This document shows, piece by piece, positions 20,171 to 30,200 of a stretch of DNA of 47,000 bases; within the stretch, counting starts at the first letter, position 1; each line of letters opens with the position of its first letter. Source of the stretch: Terriglobia bacterium (GTDB taxonomy: Bacteria; Acidobacteriota; Terriglobia; Terriglobales; Acidobacteriaceae); the NCBI GenBank assembly GCA_020072645.1, contig JAIQGK010000027.1:1-47000 (forward strand). Direction: 5' to 3'. Below the pieces are notes generated by a model, which saw nothing but the letters and a program-made list of their open reading frames with translations, was not told where the DNA came from and made no database searches. The position numbers and the translations under genes were made by a program.

Positions 20171-20359
20171 GAGCCTGCCCCGCCGTGCTGTGCTTTCTTT
20201 TTCTTTCCGCTCCGTCTTACTTCTTGCGGAAGGAGCCTGCCACATATCGATATTGAACCTGGCTTGCAACCGGTCATGCTGGAAGGCTCCATTTCTTGAT
20301 GACGATAGTTTGCAGATGAAAAAAGGGAATGCGTCCTGCGACGCACTCCTCTTGTCCAT

Positions 20360-20770
20360 TTAGCGGCATGTGCCGGCCGGCCAGCTCGGCATTCCTTTGT
20401 CATCTCGTAGCGTCACGGTTTTGCCGCTGCTGGTAATCTGGCGGGCCACGAACATCTCCCCGCGTCTGGTATTTGTCTTGGCTCCTACAATTTGGACCTG
20501 GTCGCCTTTCTTTAACTCAAGCTTCTGATCGGCCAGAAACTTTGTTGGGCCAAGGGCGACTTCGGTGTTTCCTTTGTCGGTCTTCACCGTGAGGTGCGTT
20601 CCCGACTGACACATGGAATCGAGCGTCTGGACTTCTTCGATGGTCCCGGTAATCGTGGTTTCGGCACTCGGGTCATAACGAAACATGGGGCCTTGCCCCT
20701 TGCCTCGAGTTTGCGCCAGGGCAACAGTCGCCACCAGCGCCAGTAATAACAACAATGACTTTCTTTTCAT
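20360..20770 (-). CDS. Small secreted beta-rich protein at the head of the efflux operon
   Basis: A 136-residue exported protein. The ATG at 20770 has GGAGGCAG seven or so bases upstream and gives a clean signal peptide (MKRKSLLLLLALVATVALAQ). The mature part contains TITGTIEEVQTL, HLTVKTDKG, KKGDQVQIVGAK and SSGKTVTLRDDKG, a pattern of short strands that looks like an OB-fold domain of the kind seen in periplasmic ligand or metal-binding proteins. I cannot name the family. It lies between the ArsR-type regulator gene and the TolC-like gene, about 190 bases ahead of the latter, so it is probably regulated with the pump and may bind its substrate in the periplasm. Confidence 0.75.
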   Translation of the reverse strand: MKRKSLLLLLALVATVALAQTRGKGQGPMFRYDPSAETTITGTIEEVQTLDSMCQSGTHLTVKTDKGNTEVALGPTKFLADQKLELKKGDQVQIVGAKTNTRRGEMFVARQITSSGKTVTLRDDKGMPSWPAGTCR

Positions 20771-20885
20771 AACTGCCTCCTTCGTGAAAACTGCGAAACG
20801 GCAACGTATCTTCATTGCGCCTCCAGCCGTCGGTTATTGCAATCAAATAGTTCCCGGTCAAAACCTAACTTTCTAAGGGCTGCTT

Positions 20886-21251
20886 TTAGATCTTGCTCGT
20901 CTCCTTGGCGGAGGGAGCATCCCATTCCGCTAATTGCGCCCTGGTTTGCTGAACAGCGCTATGGCAGATCAATGCGCAGAGCTTGAAGACCACCGGATCA
21001 GCAATGCTGTAACAGACGTTGAGTCCCTCTCGCCTGCGGTTCACCAGACCTTCCTGACAAAGCGCCTTGAGGTGCTTGGAAATATTGGGCTGGCTAGCCT
21101 CCAGAAGATCGACAATTTCTCCAACTGGTTTTTCTCCGCCCTCCAGCGCCTGAAGAATCCGCAATCGCATTGGCTCTCCCAGCGCTCGAAACCGCTTTGC
21201 AACCAGCTCGGTCATGGTGTCATTTAACATTTGCGACATCCGCATGCTCAT
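20886..21251 (-). CDS. ArsR/SmtB-family transcriptional regulator
   Basis: A 121-residue winged helix-turn-helix regulator. Core sequence RFRALGEPMRLRILQAL, the recognition helix region ASQPNISKHLKALCQEGLV and the wing NRRREGLNVCYSIAD are diagnostic of ArsR. The classical metal site ELCVCDL in the third helix is absent (here PVGEIVDLLEA), so sensing, if any, must use other residues; cysteines at NVCYS and LCALIC are candidates. Several ATGs are available at the start and no strong ribosome site decides among them. It is the first gene of the efflux unit on the same strand and most likely represses it. Confidence 0.88.
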   Translation of the reverse strand: MSMRMSQMLNDTMTELVAKRFRALGEPMRLRILQALEGGEKPVGEIVDLLEASQPNISKHLKALCQEGLVNRRREGLNVCYSIADPVVFKLCALICHSAVQQTRAQLAEWDAPSAKETSKI

Positions 21252-21299
21252 ATGACCATGCAGGCATCTTCAATTACATTCCAATAATCAGGGGATGGC

Positions 21300-21315
21300 T
21301 GTGACTGCCGTCACA
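21300..21315. promoter_or_regulatory. CRP/FNR-type palindromic operator upstream of the ArsR gene
   Basis: TGTGAC-TGCC-GTCACA is a perfect 16-base inverted repeat and matches the CRP consensus TGTGA-N6-TCACA exactly. It is centred about 56 bases before the first ATG of the ArsR gene, a suitable place for activation or repression of that promoter. Confidence 0.5.
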
Positions 21316-21419
21316 TGAGGAAACTGAGTAAGGACCGTCAAGGCATGAATGCAGCATTCGCCACAAGATTGGATCGATTGTGTTGCGCGGATCAACCAGG
21401 TTGGAAATGCGGATTTAAG

Positions 21420-22190
21420 CTAGAGACCGAAAAGTTCGCGGAGGCGTTTGGTCTGGGCGCGGCTGACGGGGATTTCAGTTTGCTTGCGATCGTCCATGCG
21501 GAGCTGGTATGAGCTCTTGAACCACGGCACAACTTCTTTGATCCGATTGATGTTGACCACAAAAGAACGATGCGCGCGCCAAAACGTATCAGGGTCAAGA
21601 CCTTCAAGTAATTCTTCAAGGGTGCGGCAGTTGGATTGCCCTTCAAGATTCGTCGCCACGACGCTGATGATCCCGTCTTCAATGGAGGCGAAGCAAAGGT
21701 CTTTCTGGTCGACCAAAAGGAGACGTCCAGCGCTGCGGAGAAGCACCTTGGAATTCTGCGGACGCTGCGATTCCAGAAGCTTGACCAGCGTGTCCAAGCG
21801 TTGCTGATCGGGCGGAACTCCCTGAACTTTCTTGCGGGCTTTCTCTACCGCGGCAGTGACGCGTTTCTTATCAAAAGGTTTAAGAATATAGTCAACCGCA
21901 TTGACTTCAAAGGCCTTAACGGCATACTGATCAAAGGCCGTGGCGAAGACAATTTGCGGAAGAGCCACTTTTTTGTCGATTAGCTTTTTTAGGACTCCGA
22001 ATCCATCCAGCCCCGGCATTTGCACGTCAAGAAAAAGTAAGTCTGGGGAAAACTCCTTGACCAGGTTCACGGCTTCAATGCCATTGTGGCCTTGCGCCAC
22101 CACCGTAACGTCGTCAATGGACTTAAGCAAATAGCTCAACTCTTCCCGCGCGAGCTGTTCGTCATCAACGATTAAAACAGAGAGAGCCAA
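21420..22190 (-). CDS. LytTR-type response regulator
   Basis: A 256-residue two-component response regulator. Residues 1-120 are a receiver domain with the acidic pair VDDE, the phospho-acceptor in LLFLDVQMPG (about D54) and the lysine in DYILKPFD. Residues about 150-255 are a LytTR DNA-binding domain with DICFASIEDG-like strand, FWRAHRSFVVNINRI and PVSRAQTKRLRELF. The start is TTG at 22190, with GGTGGAG nine bases upstream; no ATG fits. No histidine kinase gene is adjacent, so the partner must be encoded elsewhere. Targets cannot be told from the sequence. Confidence 0.9.
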   Translation of the reverse strand: MALSVLIVDDEQLAREELSYLLKSIDDVTVVAQGHNGIEAVNLVKEFSPDLLFLDVQMPGLDGFGVLKKLIDKKVALPQIVFATAFDQYAVKAFEVNAVDYILKPFDKKRVTAAVEKARKKVQGVPPDQQRLDTLVKLLESQRPQNSKVLLRSAGRLLLVDQKDLCFASIEDGIISVVATNLEGQSNCRTLEELLEGLDPDTFWRAHRSFVVNINRIKEVVPWFKSSYQLRMDDRKQTEIPVSRAQTKRLRELFGL

Positions 22191-22261
22191 GATTTATTTC
22201 TCCACCTTTAAGTATAAAAGCCGCGGCCCGCTGGCTCAACGATAACAGCATTGCGCGTCGG

Positions 22262-22282
22262 AGGCGGCTTCGCTAGCCGCCT
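22262..22282 (-). terminator. GC-rich hairpin overlapping the polyprenyl synthase stop
   Basis: AGGCGGC and GCCGCCT form a seven-pair stem around TTCGCTA. It spans the stop codon of the minus-strand synthase gene. There is no T-run after it, so it may be an mRNA-stabilising or Rho-linked hairpin rather than an intrinsic terminator. Confidence 0.3.
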
Positions 22283-23270
22283 AGCTATTTCGCTCGACAA
22301 TAAAATCCGGAATCGACAGCAGCGCACGCTTGATCTCCGATAACGGGAAGGTGCAAATTGCTTTTCGTGCCAACTCAGCATGTTTGGCCGCTGCGTCATA
22401 CGCATATGGGATGGACCCATATCGGTTCAGCATCTCAAGGATTTGCTCATGCTTCACGCTCACGAACGCGCGCTCTTCCAGCACGGTCTCCACCAGCTTG
22501 CGTTCTTCGATTGTGCAATGTTGCAGCGCATGGATCACCGCCATGGTGACCTTGCCTTCACGGAGATCGCTCGCCACCGGCTTGCCCAGCACTTCTTCTG
22601 AAGCAGTCAGGTCCAGCACGTCATCCACGATTTGAAAGGCCAAGCCGAGATTGCGTCCGTATTCGCCCAGGCCGCTCTCCTGCTCTTCCGTCGCGTTGCC
22701 GATCAGCGCTCCCAGCCGCGTGGACACAGAAAACAAACATGCTGTCTTGCGGAAGATCAAATCAAAATGCTCTTCCAGAGAGATGATCTTGCCCAGCTTT
22801 TCCATTTGCAGCAGCTCGCCCTCGACCATCTGCTGCGTCAAATCGATCAGCACGTCCAGCACGCGAAAATTGCGCTCCTGTACGGCAATCTTAAAGGCCT
22901 GCATGTAAAGCCAGTCCCCGGCCAGGACGCACTTTGAATTTCCCCACTTCGTGTTTGCCGCCGGACGACCGCGACGCGTTTTGGCTTCATCAATAATGTC
23001 GTCATGCACCAGCGTCGCCGTGTGCAGCATCTCCACAACCGCGCCCAGCTTGATGGCGCTGGTCTCTCCGTGGGGAAACAGCTTGGCCGCAAGCAACAAC
23101 AACACCGGGCGTATCCGCTTGCCTCCACCTGCGCGCAGGTGCTCGCCGATATCGGTGATGGCGCGCACGCTTGAAACCGTATCGCGGCCAAACTCGCGCT
23201 CAATCGCCGCAAGGTCGTCACGCAACAGCTCAAAAACTTCTTTGGCAGTGGTTGTGGCCGGTGAACTCAA
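22281..23270 (-). CDS. Long-chain polyprenyl diphosphate synthase (trans-IPPS)
   Basis: A 329-residue all-helical prenyltransferase that condenses isopentenyl diphosphate onto an allylic primer, normally to make the menaquinone or ubiquinone side chain. The first aspartate-rich motif is in TLVHDDIIDEAKTRRG and the second in QIVDDVLDLTASEEVLGKP. The residue five places before the first DD is a small alanine, which in this family goes with long products. The start is TTG at 23270 behind AAAGGA; no upstream ATG is available. It begins 12 bases after the yajQ stop, so the two genes are likely co-transcribed. Exact chain length cannot be read. Confidence 0.9.
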   Translation of the reverse strand: MSSPATTTAKEVFELLRDDLAAIEREFGRDTVSSVRAITDIGEHLRAGGGKRIRPVLLLLAAKLFPHGETSAIKLGAVVEMLHTATLVHDDIIDEAKTRRGRPAANTKWGNSKCVLAGDWLYMQAFKIAVQERNFRVLDVLIDLTQQMVEGELLQMEKLGKIISLEEHFDLIFRKTACLFSVSTRLGALIGNATEEQESGLGEYGRNLGLAFQIVDDVLDLTASEEVLGKPVASDLREGKVTMAVIHALQHCTIEERKLVETVLEERAFVSVKHEQILEMLNRYGSIPYAYDAAAKHAELARKAICTFPLSEIKRALLSIPDFIVERNS

Positions 23271-23282
23271 AGTGTCCTTTAT

Positions 23283-23780
23283 TTAGTTCCTGTAATTCGT
23301 AAACTGCATATCAATGCCAAAGTCATGGCCGCGCAGCAGCGCAATGATTTCCTGCAGCGCATCGCGGTCCTTGCCGCTCACGCGCACCGTATCACCCTGG
23401 ATAGAAGCCTGCACTTTCTTCTTTGAATCTTTGATCAGCTTCACAATCTCGCGCGCCTTCTCAATCGGGATTCCCTGCTGCATGGTGATCTTTTGCCGCA
23501 CGCTTGAGCCAGCCGCCGGCTCCACCGTGCCATAGCTCAGAGCCTTGATCGGCACGCCGCGCTTGACCAGCTTGCTCTGCAAAATGTCAGTCACGGCCTT
23601 CAGCTTGTACTCATCGGCGGAAGAAAGCACCAGCGCTTCTTTGCCCTCAAGCTGAATGTCAGACTTTGAGTCTTTCAGGTCAAACCGCGTGTGGATCTCC
23701 TTGAGCGCGTTCTGAATCGCGTTGGAGACCTCCTGCAAATCCACTTTGCTAACGATGTCAAATGAGTTGTCCGCTGCCAT
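23283..23780 (-). CDS. yajQ: YajQ-family nucleotide-binding protein
   Basis: A 165-residue protein, the standard length for YajQ. It begins with [18 protein letters not shown] and carries [14 protein letters not shown], the [15 protein letters not shown] segment and the terminal [19 protein letters not shown] and [13 protein letters not shown], all hallmark stretches. The fold is two ferredoxin-like halves that bind nucleotides; some homologues bind cyclic di-GMP. It is the last ordinary chromosomal gene before the phage-like block, and its start codon lies only about 130 bases from the first gene of that block, which is divergent. Confidence 0.92.
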   Translation of the reverse strand: MAADNSFDIVSKVDLQEVSNAIQNALKEIHTRFDLKDSKSDIQLEGKEALVLSSADEYKLKAVTDILQSKLVKRGVPIKALSYGTVEPAAGSSVRQKITMQQGIPIEKAREIVKLIKDSKKKVQASIQGDTVRVSGKDRDALQEIIALLRGHDFGIDMQFTNYRN

Positions 23781-23908
23781 GTCTCTAATAGCTTACCAGA
23801 CCGACCACACTGAAACCATTGAGTTTACAAGGGACGATTCGGCAGAACGCGGCAAAAAGTAGCAGGAAACGCAAACCAGGCGCAAACGCTTTTGAAGGAG
23901 ATTTAGCG

Positions 23909-24298
23909 ATGTTCACCCGCGACACTAAAATTACCATGTGCGACGGCCACCCCGAGAAGATCGGCGATCTGGCCGACGCTGACGGACTTTCACCGACGGT
24001 CGCAACCAAAGGCAACGGCCAAGCTCAAGCTCAATTCTCAGTGGCACCGGGCGAATACGTTGAACTGAGCACCGAAAGCGGGCGCAAGATCAAATGCTCA
24101 CCGCGCGCGAAGCTCATGCTGGCTGCTGGCGGCTTTGTTTACGCTGGCGAGTCGAACGGTGCCACGGTTGAAGGCATTGACGGACCCGAGAAACTGAACG
24201 GGCCTGAAGCTGAAGGCAAGACCGACGACTTGGTGAGCATCCGGCTTTCCTCAGTGCATACCGTCCTCGGCAATGGCTTCTGGTTCCTGGTGGACTAA
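23909..24298 (+). CDS. Hint-fold-like protein coupled to the phage polyvalent protein
   Basis: A 129-residue protein. I start at ATG 23909 because AAGGAG lies nine bases before it; the frame is open upstream but without a site. It resembles a Hint (hedgehog/intein) domain: FTRDTKITMCDGHPEKIGDL matches the first Hint block, TESGRKIKCSPRAKLMLAAGG the middle block, and SVHTVLGNGFWFLVD the last block. The residue at the usual nucleophile position is not an N-terminal cysteine or serine of an extein junction, and the terminal His-Asn is missing, so splicing is unlikely. Its stop overlaps the start of the next gene by one base (TAATG), so the two are translationally coupled. A virion or processing role is an inference from this coupling. 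Confidence 0.6.
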   Translation: MFTRDTKITMCDGHPEKIGDLADADGLSPTVATKGNGQAQAQFSVAPGEYVELSTESGRKIKCSPRAKLMLAAGGFVYAGESNGATVEGIDGPEKLNGPEAEGKTDDLVSIRLSSVHTVLGNGFWFLVD

Positions 24299-27200
24299 TG
24301 GCCGATCCGCAGGGCGGCGCGGTTACATTCGGTGAAGAAGATCTTGACGAGCAATCGCCGGTCACCTTTGGCGAGTCGGATATTTCCCAAGAACACCCAC
24401 CCGCTGCAAAGAGCGCACAGCGGACGTCTCGCGCCGTCACCTTTGGCGAGCACGAAATAGATAAGCCCGTCACGTTCGGGGAAGAAGAGATATCCGGCAG
24501 TGATGCGCAGCGCTTCCCTTACGCGGACGCCGCTGGCAAGCTACATACCGCCAGCCATTCTCAGAGCGACGATGAAATCTGGAAAGATGTTCAGGCCGAC
24601 AAAGCGAAATCGCTTCCCGCGAAAACTACACCGCTGGGTGGGAATCCTCTGGGGCCTGGCTCAGTCGGATACAAAACCCCTGCTCCTGCTCCGCCACGGC
24701 CACAGCTACGATTCACCGATGTTTGGTATCCGCGTGTAAGCACTGAAGCGCAAGCCGGGGCAGCGCGCACGTCGAGCCCTAGGGCTACGGCCAGTAAAGC
24801 AGCAGGGATGCCGGTGGCTGATGTGGCGGGCAAGCCACAAGAGCCGCAGGGCGAGGTTACTTATGATCGTGGCGGCCTTCCTCATCAAAATGAAGCCGTA
24901 CCTGAAGCGGCTGGATGGAAAGACCCGCTACTCCATATCGCCACATTCCCCGAGCCGCTGGCGAGTGGACTGTCTGACATCTACCAAGCGTCACCCGGAG
25001 TCACTGGCTTGCGTCCTGCGCCATTGCCGCAACCGCACGAACCAAAGCCGCTGACGGTCCTCAAGAATGGCAAGTGGGTACGCAATCCGGAATTGGATGC
25101 TGCGCCTCCCGCGCCTGTCACCATTCCCGATACCGGGCGCGGCGATCCACACGTCCCAAGGACTCCGGAAGAGCAGTCTGCCTACGAGCGATACAAACAG
25201 CAATCGGTTCGCGGCGTGTCTGAAGTTGTGGACGCTGCAGGACGCGCGGGCATGGTCTTTGCTCCGGCGGCAGCCATAGAGTCGCCTATCGCAACAGGAC
25301 TTGATCTCGCTGCTGGAACCGTACTCAGTCCTCTCGCTGGTAAGGCAGCGCACAAATTAGGCGCGACACCGGAAGAAGAGGACCTTGCGCGCACGCTGGC
25401 TTTCTTTATTCCGTCAGCGCGCATTGCGGCCCGTGGCATCGGGCTAAAGACAGCTAAGCTGGAATCTCCGCAAGGTGATTTCTCGGCGGCGGAAGCGTTG
25501 GGCGGGCGAGTGAAAGCAGGTATCGCCAGAACGCCGGATATGACTTCAGGACGAGTCAAGATCGGCGGCACACAGTTCGAGGTCAACGTCCCGCGCAATG
25601 GAGGCAGGGGTGCCGAGATGCCACCGGCAATTAGCGAGAATGTTCCAGTTAGCCCGAACGACACCCCAGGCACACAAACCGAATTGAGAACCGTCCCGGT
25701 CCCGAGCGGAGGAAGCAGTAGCCTCAATGTCTCAGTGCCCGTTGAGCGCACGATCACGCCGCAAGCGGTAACTTCAGCAGCCAAGACCCACAGAGACGCG
25801 GTTAACGCGATGGTCCAGGCGAACGCAACCGAGACCATAGCAAAGAACGTGGTCGCCGGAAGGCCAGCCGTGCCGCCAGCGCCCGCGCTACCGCCGACAC
25901 CAAGCCAGCAATTTGGTAACAAGTTGGACGGATCACACATCGCCGCGATGGCCCAGGTGATTGCCTCTCACCCACCCGCACAGCGCGATGCGTTGATTGA
26001 CGAAGCACACAGTAACCTCAGCCGTTGGATCAGCGACAACGGCAAGGTGTTCATTGACGGGAAAATTCACATCGTCCGGAATCCGGACCAAGCCGATGTG
26101 CTGGCGGCAAAGTTGGTCAATGAGGCAGTCGCAAAGCACGATAGAGCCACATCATCAGCCGCGCAGCAGCCAGCCCAGGAATCAACCTCTGCGCCTGCGC
26201 CAGTTCCGGCGCCAGTGCCAGCGCAACCGATGCAGCAATTCCTCAGAACAACCAGGCCAACACCGAAGCCGGCCGCAACGTCACCGGTATCCGTGGGCCA
26301 GCAGCCCACTACCCAAAATCTTACCGGGAATGAGGGAAGCCGCGGCGAGGTAATTCCGCCGAGCCCAGGACAGAGTGTCGCAAAGCCAGAGGCGCGGGAT
26401 GTTGTAGCTACCGGCGAAAAGCAAGCGCCAATCATCGAAGGCAATAATCCAAAGGAAATTCAGCAGTTCGCCGAGCAGGACATTCAGCCTGACCGCCGTA
26501 CCAATCTAACCGAGCGCAAGCGCGTAGCCGACATGAATCCGGAAGAGATGGCGCGGGAGCTGCACACCTCACGGCTGGACAATGGCGATGGAACGCATAC
26601 CGAAATGCCAATCCCGAACGGGCGCGCCTTCCATGATGCGCCGGCCTCGCCAGCCGTGGCCATGTCCGACTCTGACGGGCTGAAAGCGTTCAACGACAAG
26701 TTTGGCTACAAGGCCGGGAACGCGCTCCTGGTGGCCAAAGGCGAAGCAGCGAAAGAAGCCGGACTTGACGCTTACCATCAAAAGGGCGATGAATTTCTTT
26801 ATCATGGCGAATCGCCGGAGCAGTTGAAAACTGGACTAGAGAAGGCCCGGGAGATATTAAAGAACCGTACTATTTCCGTGGAACAACCGGATGGCAAGGT
26901 ACTAAAATTCAAGGGAGCAGATTTCTCTTATGGCACAGGAACCGATCTCGCAGGAGCAGAAAAAGGACTCCACGCCCACAAGGAATCCAGAGAAGCCAGC
27001 GGAGAACGAAAACGTGGGGAGCTTCGAAGCATTACTCAGGTTGGATCCGAACCAGGTAAAGAAGATCACGGTGGAACCCAAAAAACCGCCGCAGAAGTAG
27101 CGCCGCAGACCTTCCACAAATCAGAGATCGAGCACGAACTTCCGGAGGGCGTACCCGCGAAAGGCCAGGCTGGGCGCGTTCCCGTCGACAAACTGGTTCT

Positions 27201-30200
27201 CGAACCCAAGCGTTTCCAGTACAAAATGAACGTCAACGAGAAGGGCGTCACTAACCTGCTCAGCGGCAGGCGGTGGAACGATGAACTAGCCGGCGTCGTC
27301 TCGGTGTGGCGTGATCCCAAAGACGGAAAGCTGTACGTGGTCAACGGGCATCACCGCGTCCATCTGGCTAAAGAGAACCATGTTCCTGATCTCTTAGTGC
27401 GTCACCTGAATGTCGATACAGCGGAAGAAGCGCGCTCCCGCGGTGCCCTGCAGAATATAGCTGAAGGCCGGGGAACCGCGGTCGACGCGGCGAAATTCTT
27501 CCGCGATACCGGCATGGGACCCGAGCAGTTGGACAAGCAAGGCATTTCCCTTGGTGAAGCCACGGCCGCAAATGGACTGGCGCTCTCCAAACTTGATCCG
27601 TCGATTTTCGAGAAGGTGGCCACGGGGAAGATGAGCGAGGGGCGCGGCGTTGCCATCGGTCAGGCAACGGATGATCCAGCCCATCAGGAAGCAATCGTAA
27701 AACTGCTGGACAAGCGCGAGGCCCAAGGGAAGAACGTCACCGAGGCCACTGTCGCGGAGCTGGCCCGATTCGTAGCTAGTTCCGGAAACCGCACAGTTGA
27801 GCAGGGCGGGTTATTTGGGGCGAACCAGCAGATCCACTCGCTGGCTCTGGAGAAGGCCGAGATTTCCGCGTACATCAAGCAGCAGATCGCCAAAGAGCGC
27901 CGGGTGTTTAGCGCCGTTTCCAGTGAGAGCAAGGCGCAAGCACTGCAAACAATCGAAGGGCAGAGCATCAAGGCCAGCGAGAACCGCCAGGTAGCAGAGG
28001 CAGCGGCCCAGGCGGAAGAGGCTTACAATAAACTCAGCTCGTATGCTGGCCCGGTCAACGAGGCGCTTGATAATGCCGCCAGGGAGTTAGCCAGTGGATA
28101 CCACAAACCGCAAGACATCAAATCCCGAGCCTACGCCACAGTCCGAGAGGAAATACGAAAAACTCTCTCCGGAGGCAATGACGCGAGTGCTGGACGACTT
28201 CAAGGAAGGCCAGCGGTTGGAGCAGAGCCTAAAGAAGCCGACGTCCGGCAGCAAGGTTCAGTAAGCCCCGGCAACGCACCCGCACTGCCACAGAAGGGCG
28301 ACACGGTAACGCTCAAGGGCGGCCAGGTCGGAACCGTCAAGTATGTTGATCCGCAGATGGGCGTCGTGCGCATCCAGCTTGCCAGCGGCGAAACAAAGAC
28401 CTTCCCGCTGCGTGACGTGGTTACATCTGGCAATCGCTCAGGGGAGGCAGGCTTTGCCAGAATGGACGTGCCCAGCACCTTAGCGAAGGCAGCGCTCCGG
28501 CGACTGCTCGAACCGTCTGACGAAACCAAAATAGCGCGGTCGGTGGACGACAGGCTATTTGATCTTGAAAAGCACTATGAAGCCGACGTGCTGCGCGCCA
28601 AGAAACTGCTGGAATCGATCACGACCACGCCGGCGGATCAAGAAGCGATTTATCACCACATCGAAGACCCGAGCTCGCCGGTCACGCCATCGCAACAGCG
28701 CTTCATAGACGAGTACATAAATCCACTGAACGATGCCAGCAGGCAGATGCGGGCCACCCTGAACGGCCTGGGCGTCCCTGTTGGGGAAGCACCGCCGGGA
28801 TATATCCACCGGATCGTACAGGGACGCGCCAGCCAGCTAGGACGGGCCACGGCGGGCAAGAAAGGCACCGGCAAGGGGAATGTTCTCTCCAAGCATGCCA
28901 GCTCGCTACAGCGGCGCCAGATGTTTGCAGCAGAGAGGACAGGCAACGAGCAGTTACCTCTATCCGACGAACAGCGAGGGCCAAACCGAATTGTGGTCCA
29001 CCGCGGCGACGGCAAGATCACAGGATTTCAGGATGGTGAAGGGTTTGAGTTTGCCAAAGATAAGCCTGGGCTCAATGTTGGCGACACGTTCAAAGACAAA
29101 GACGGCGACGAATGGACTCTCACGCAGGCGACGACGAAGGAAATAGAGCAGCACACAAATCTTCGGTATTACAAGAACGCGCTGGCGACTTCCATAGCTG
29201 ACTACCTGCAGCTCCGCCGGGCTGAGCGCGCCGTCGACGCGCTGGAAGCCATGAAGGAAGATCCCGAGTTTCAGCGCATGGCGTTCAAGAGCAACCACGG
29301 CGACATGCCTCCCGAGGGCTGGCGTCCGACAACGCTTCCTCAGTTCATGGGCTGGTCATTTGAACCGCGGACGGCCGAGGTTTTGGAACGCTACGCGCGG
29401 CAGATGCACGGCGAACCATACACGGTGCTGGACCGGATCGGGAACTTTATGACGGCCAGCCTCTTGTTGAATCCAGTACGGCACATTTTCAACATCGCAA
29501 ATCATTGGCTCGTAGAGCGCGGAGTGTCCGGCAACTTCAACCCCTTGGCCTGGCCGAAAGCTGCTCAAGCCGGCATCCGGGCGATTAAGGCGGTGACGAC
29601 ACAGAACGAGGATTTCCTTGACGCTCTCGACCAGGGCGCGCCGATGATGAGCCACCGGCAGGACCTTCAGCAGTTGCACCAGAAGCTTTACGAATTACTG
29701 CTGGAACATCTTGAGAGTGACCACACAGACCGGGAGAAGATCGCGCAATTTGTTGGACTGGAACCTAAGAACGCCCGAGACCATGGGCTGCTTTCGAACG
29801 CGGCGCGCATCAGCGGCTTCCGCTTGCTCGATAACATGCGGCTTTATGGCCAGCGCACCATGTGGATGTCGAACGATATTTTCATGCTGCAATCGGCCTA
29901 TGAAAAACAGCTTCGAGATCCGAACCTGAGTTTCAAAGACGCTATGGCCCAGGTTGCCAAGCACATCCCTGATTACCGCGTTCCCGATCGCGTGATGAAC
30001 AGCAAGCGACTCAGCGACGTAATGCGCCATCCCCTCTTAACGATCTTCAGCCGCTATCACTATGGCGTGTGGAAGTCTTACGGCCAGATGCTGCGCGAGA
30101 CGTTTTCCCCTGATTCCTCCCTGAAGGATCGCGCGCGCGGCATTGACCACATGTTCATGCTGGGGCTGGTTACGTTCGTGCTTTACGAATTGTGGGATCA

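Noticed and set aside
20171-20359. Longer TolC-like protein starting at 20359
   Set aside because: The extra 63 residues are basic and low in protein-like pattern and would precede the signal peptide; ATG 20170 is the natural start.
23819-23908. Extended N-terminus of the Hint-like protein
   Set aside because: Upstream residues are basic with no matching ribosome site; AAGGAG is placed for ATG 23909.
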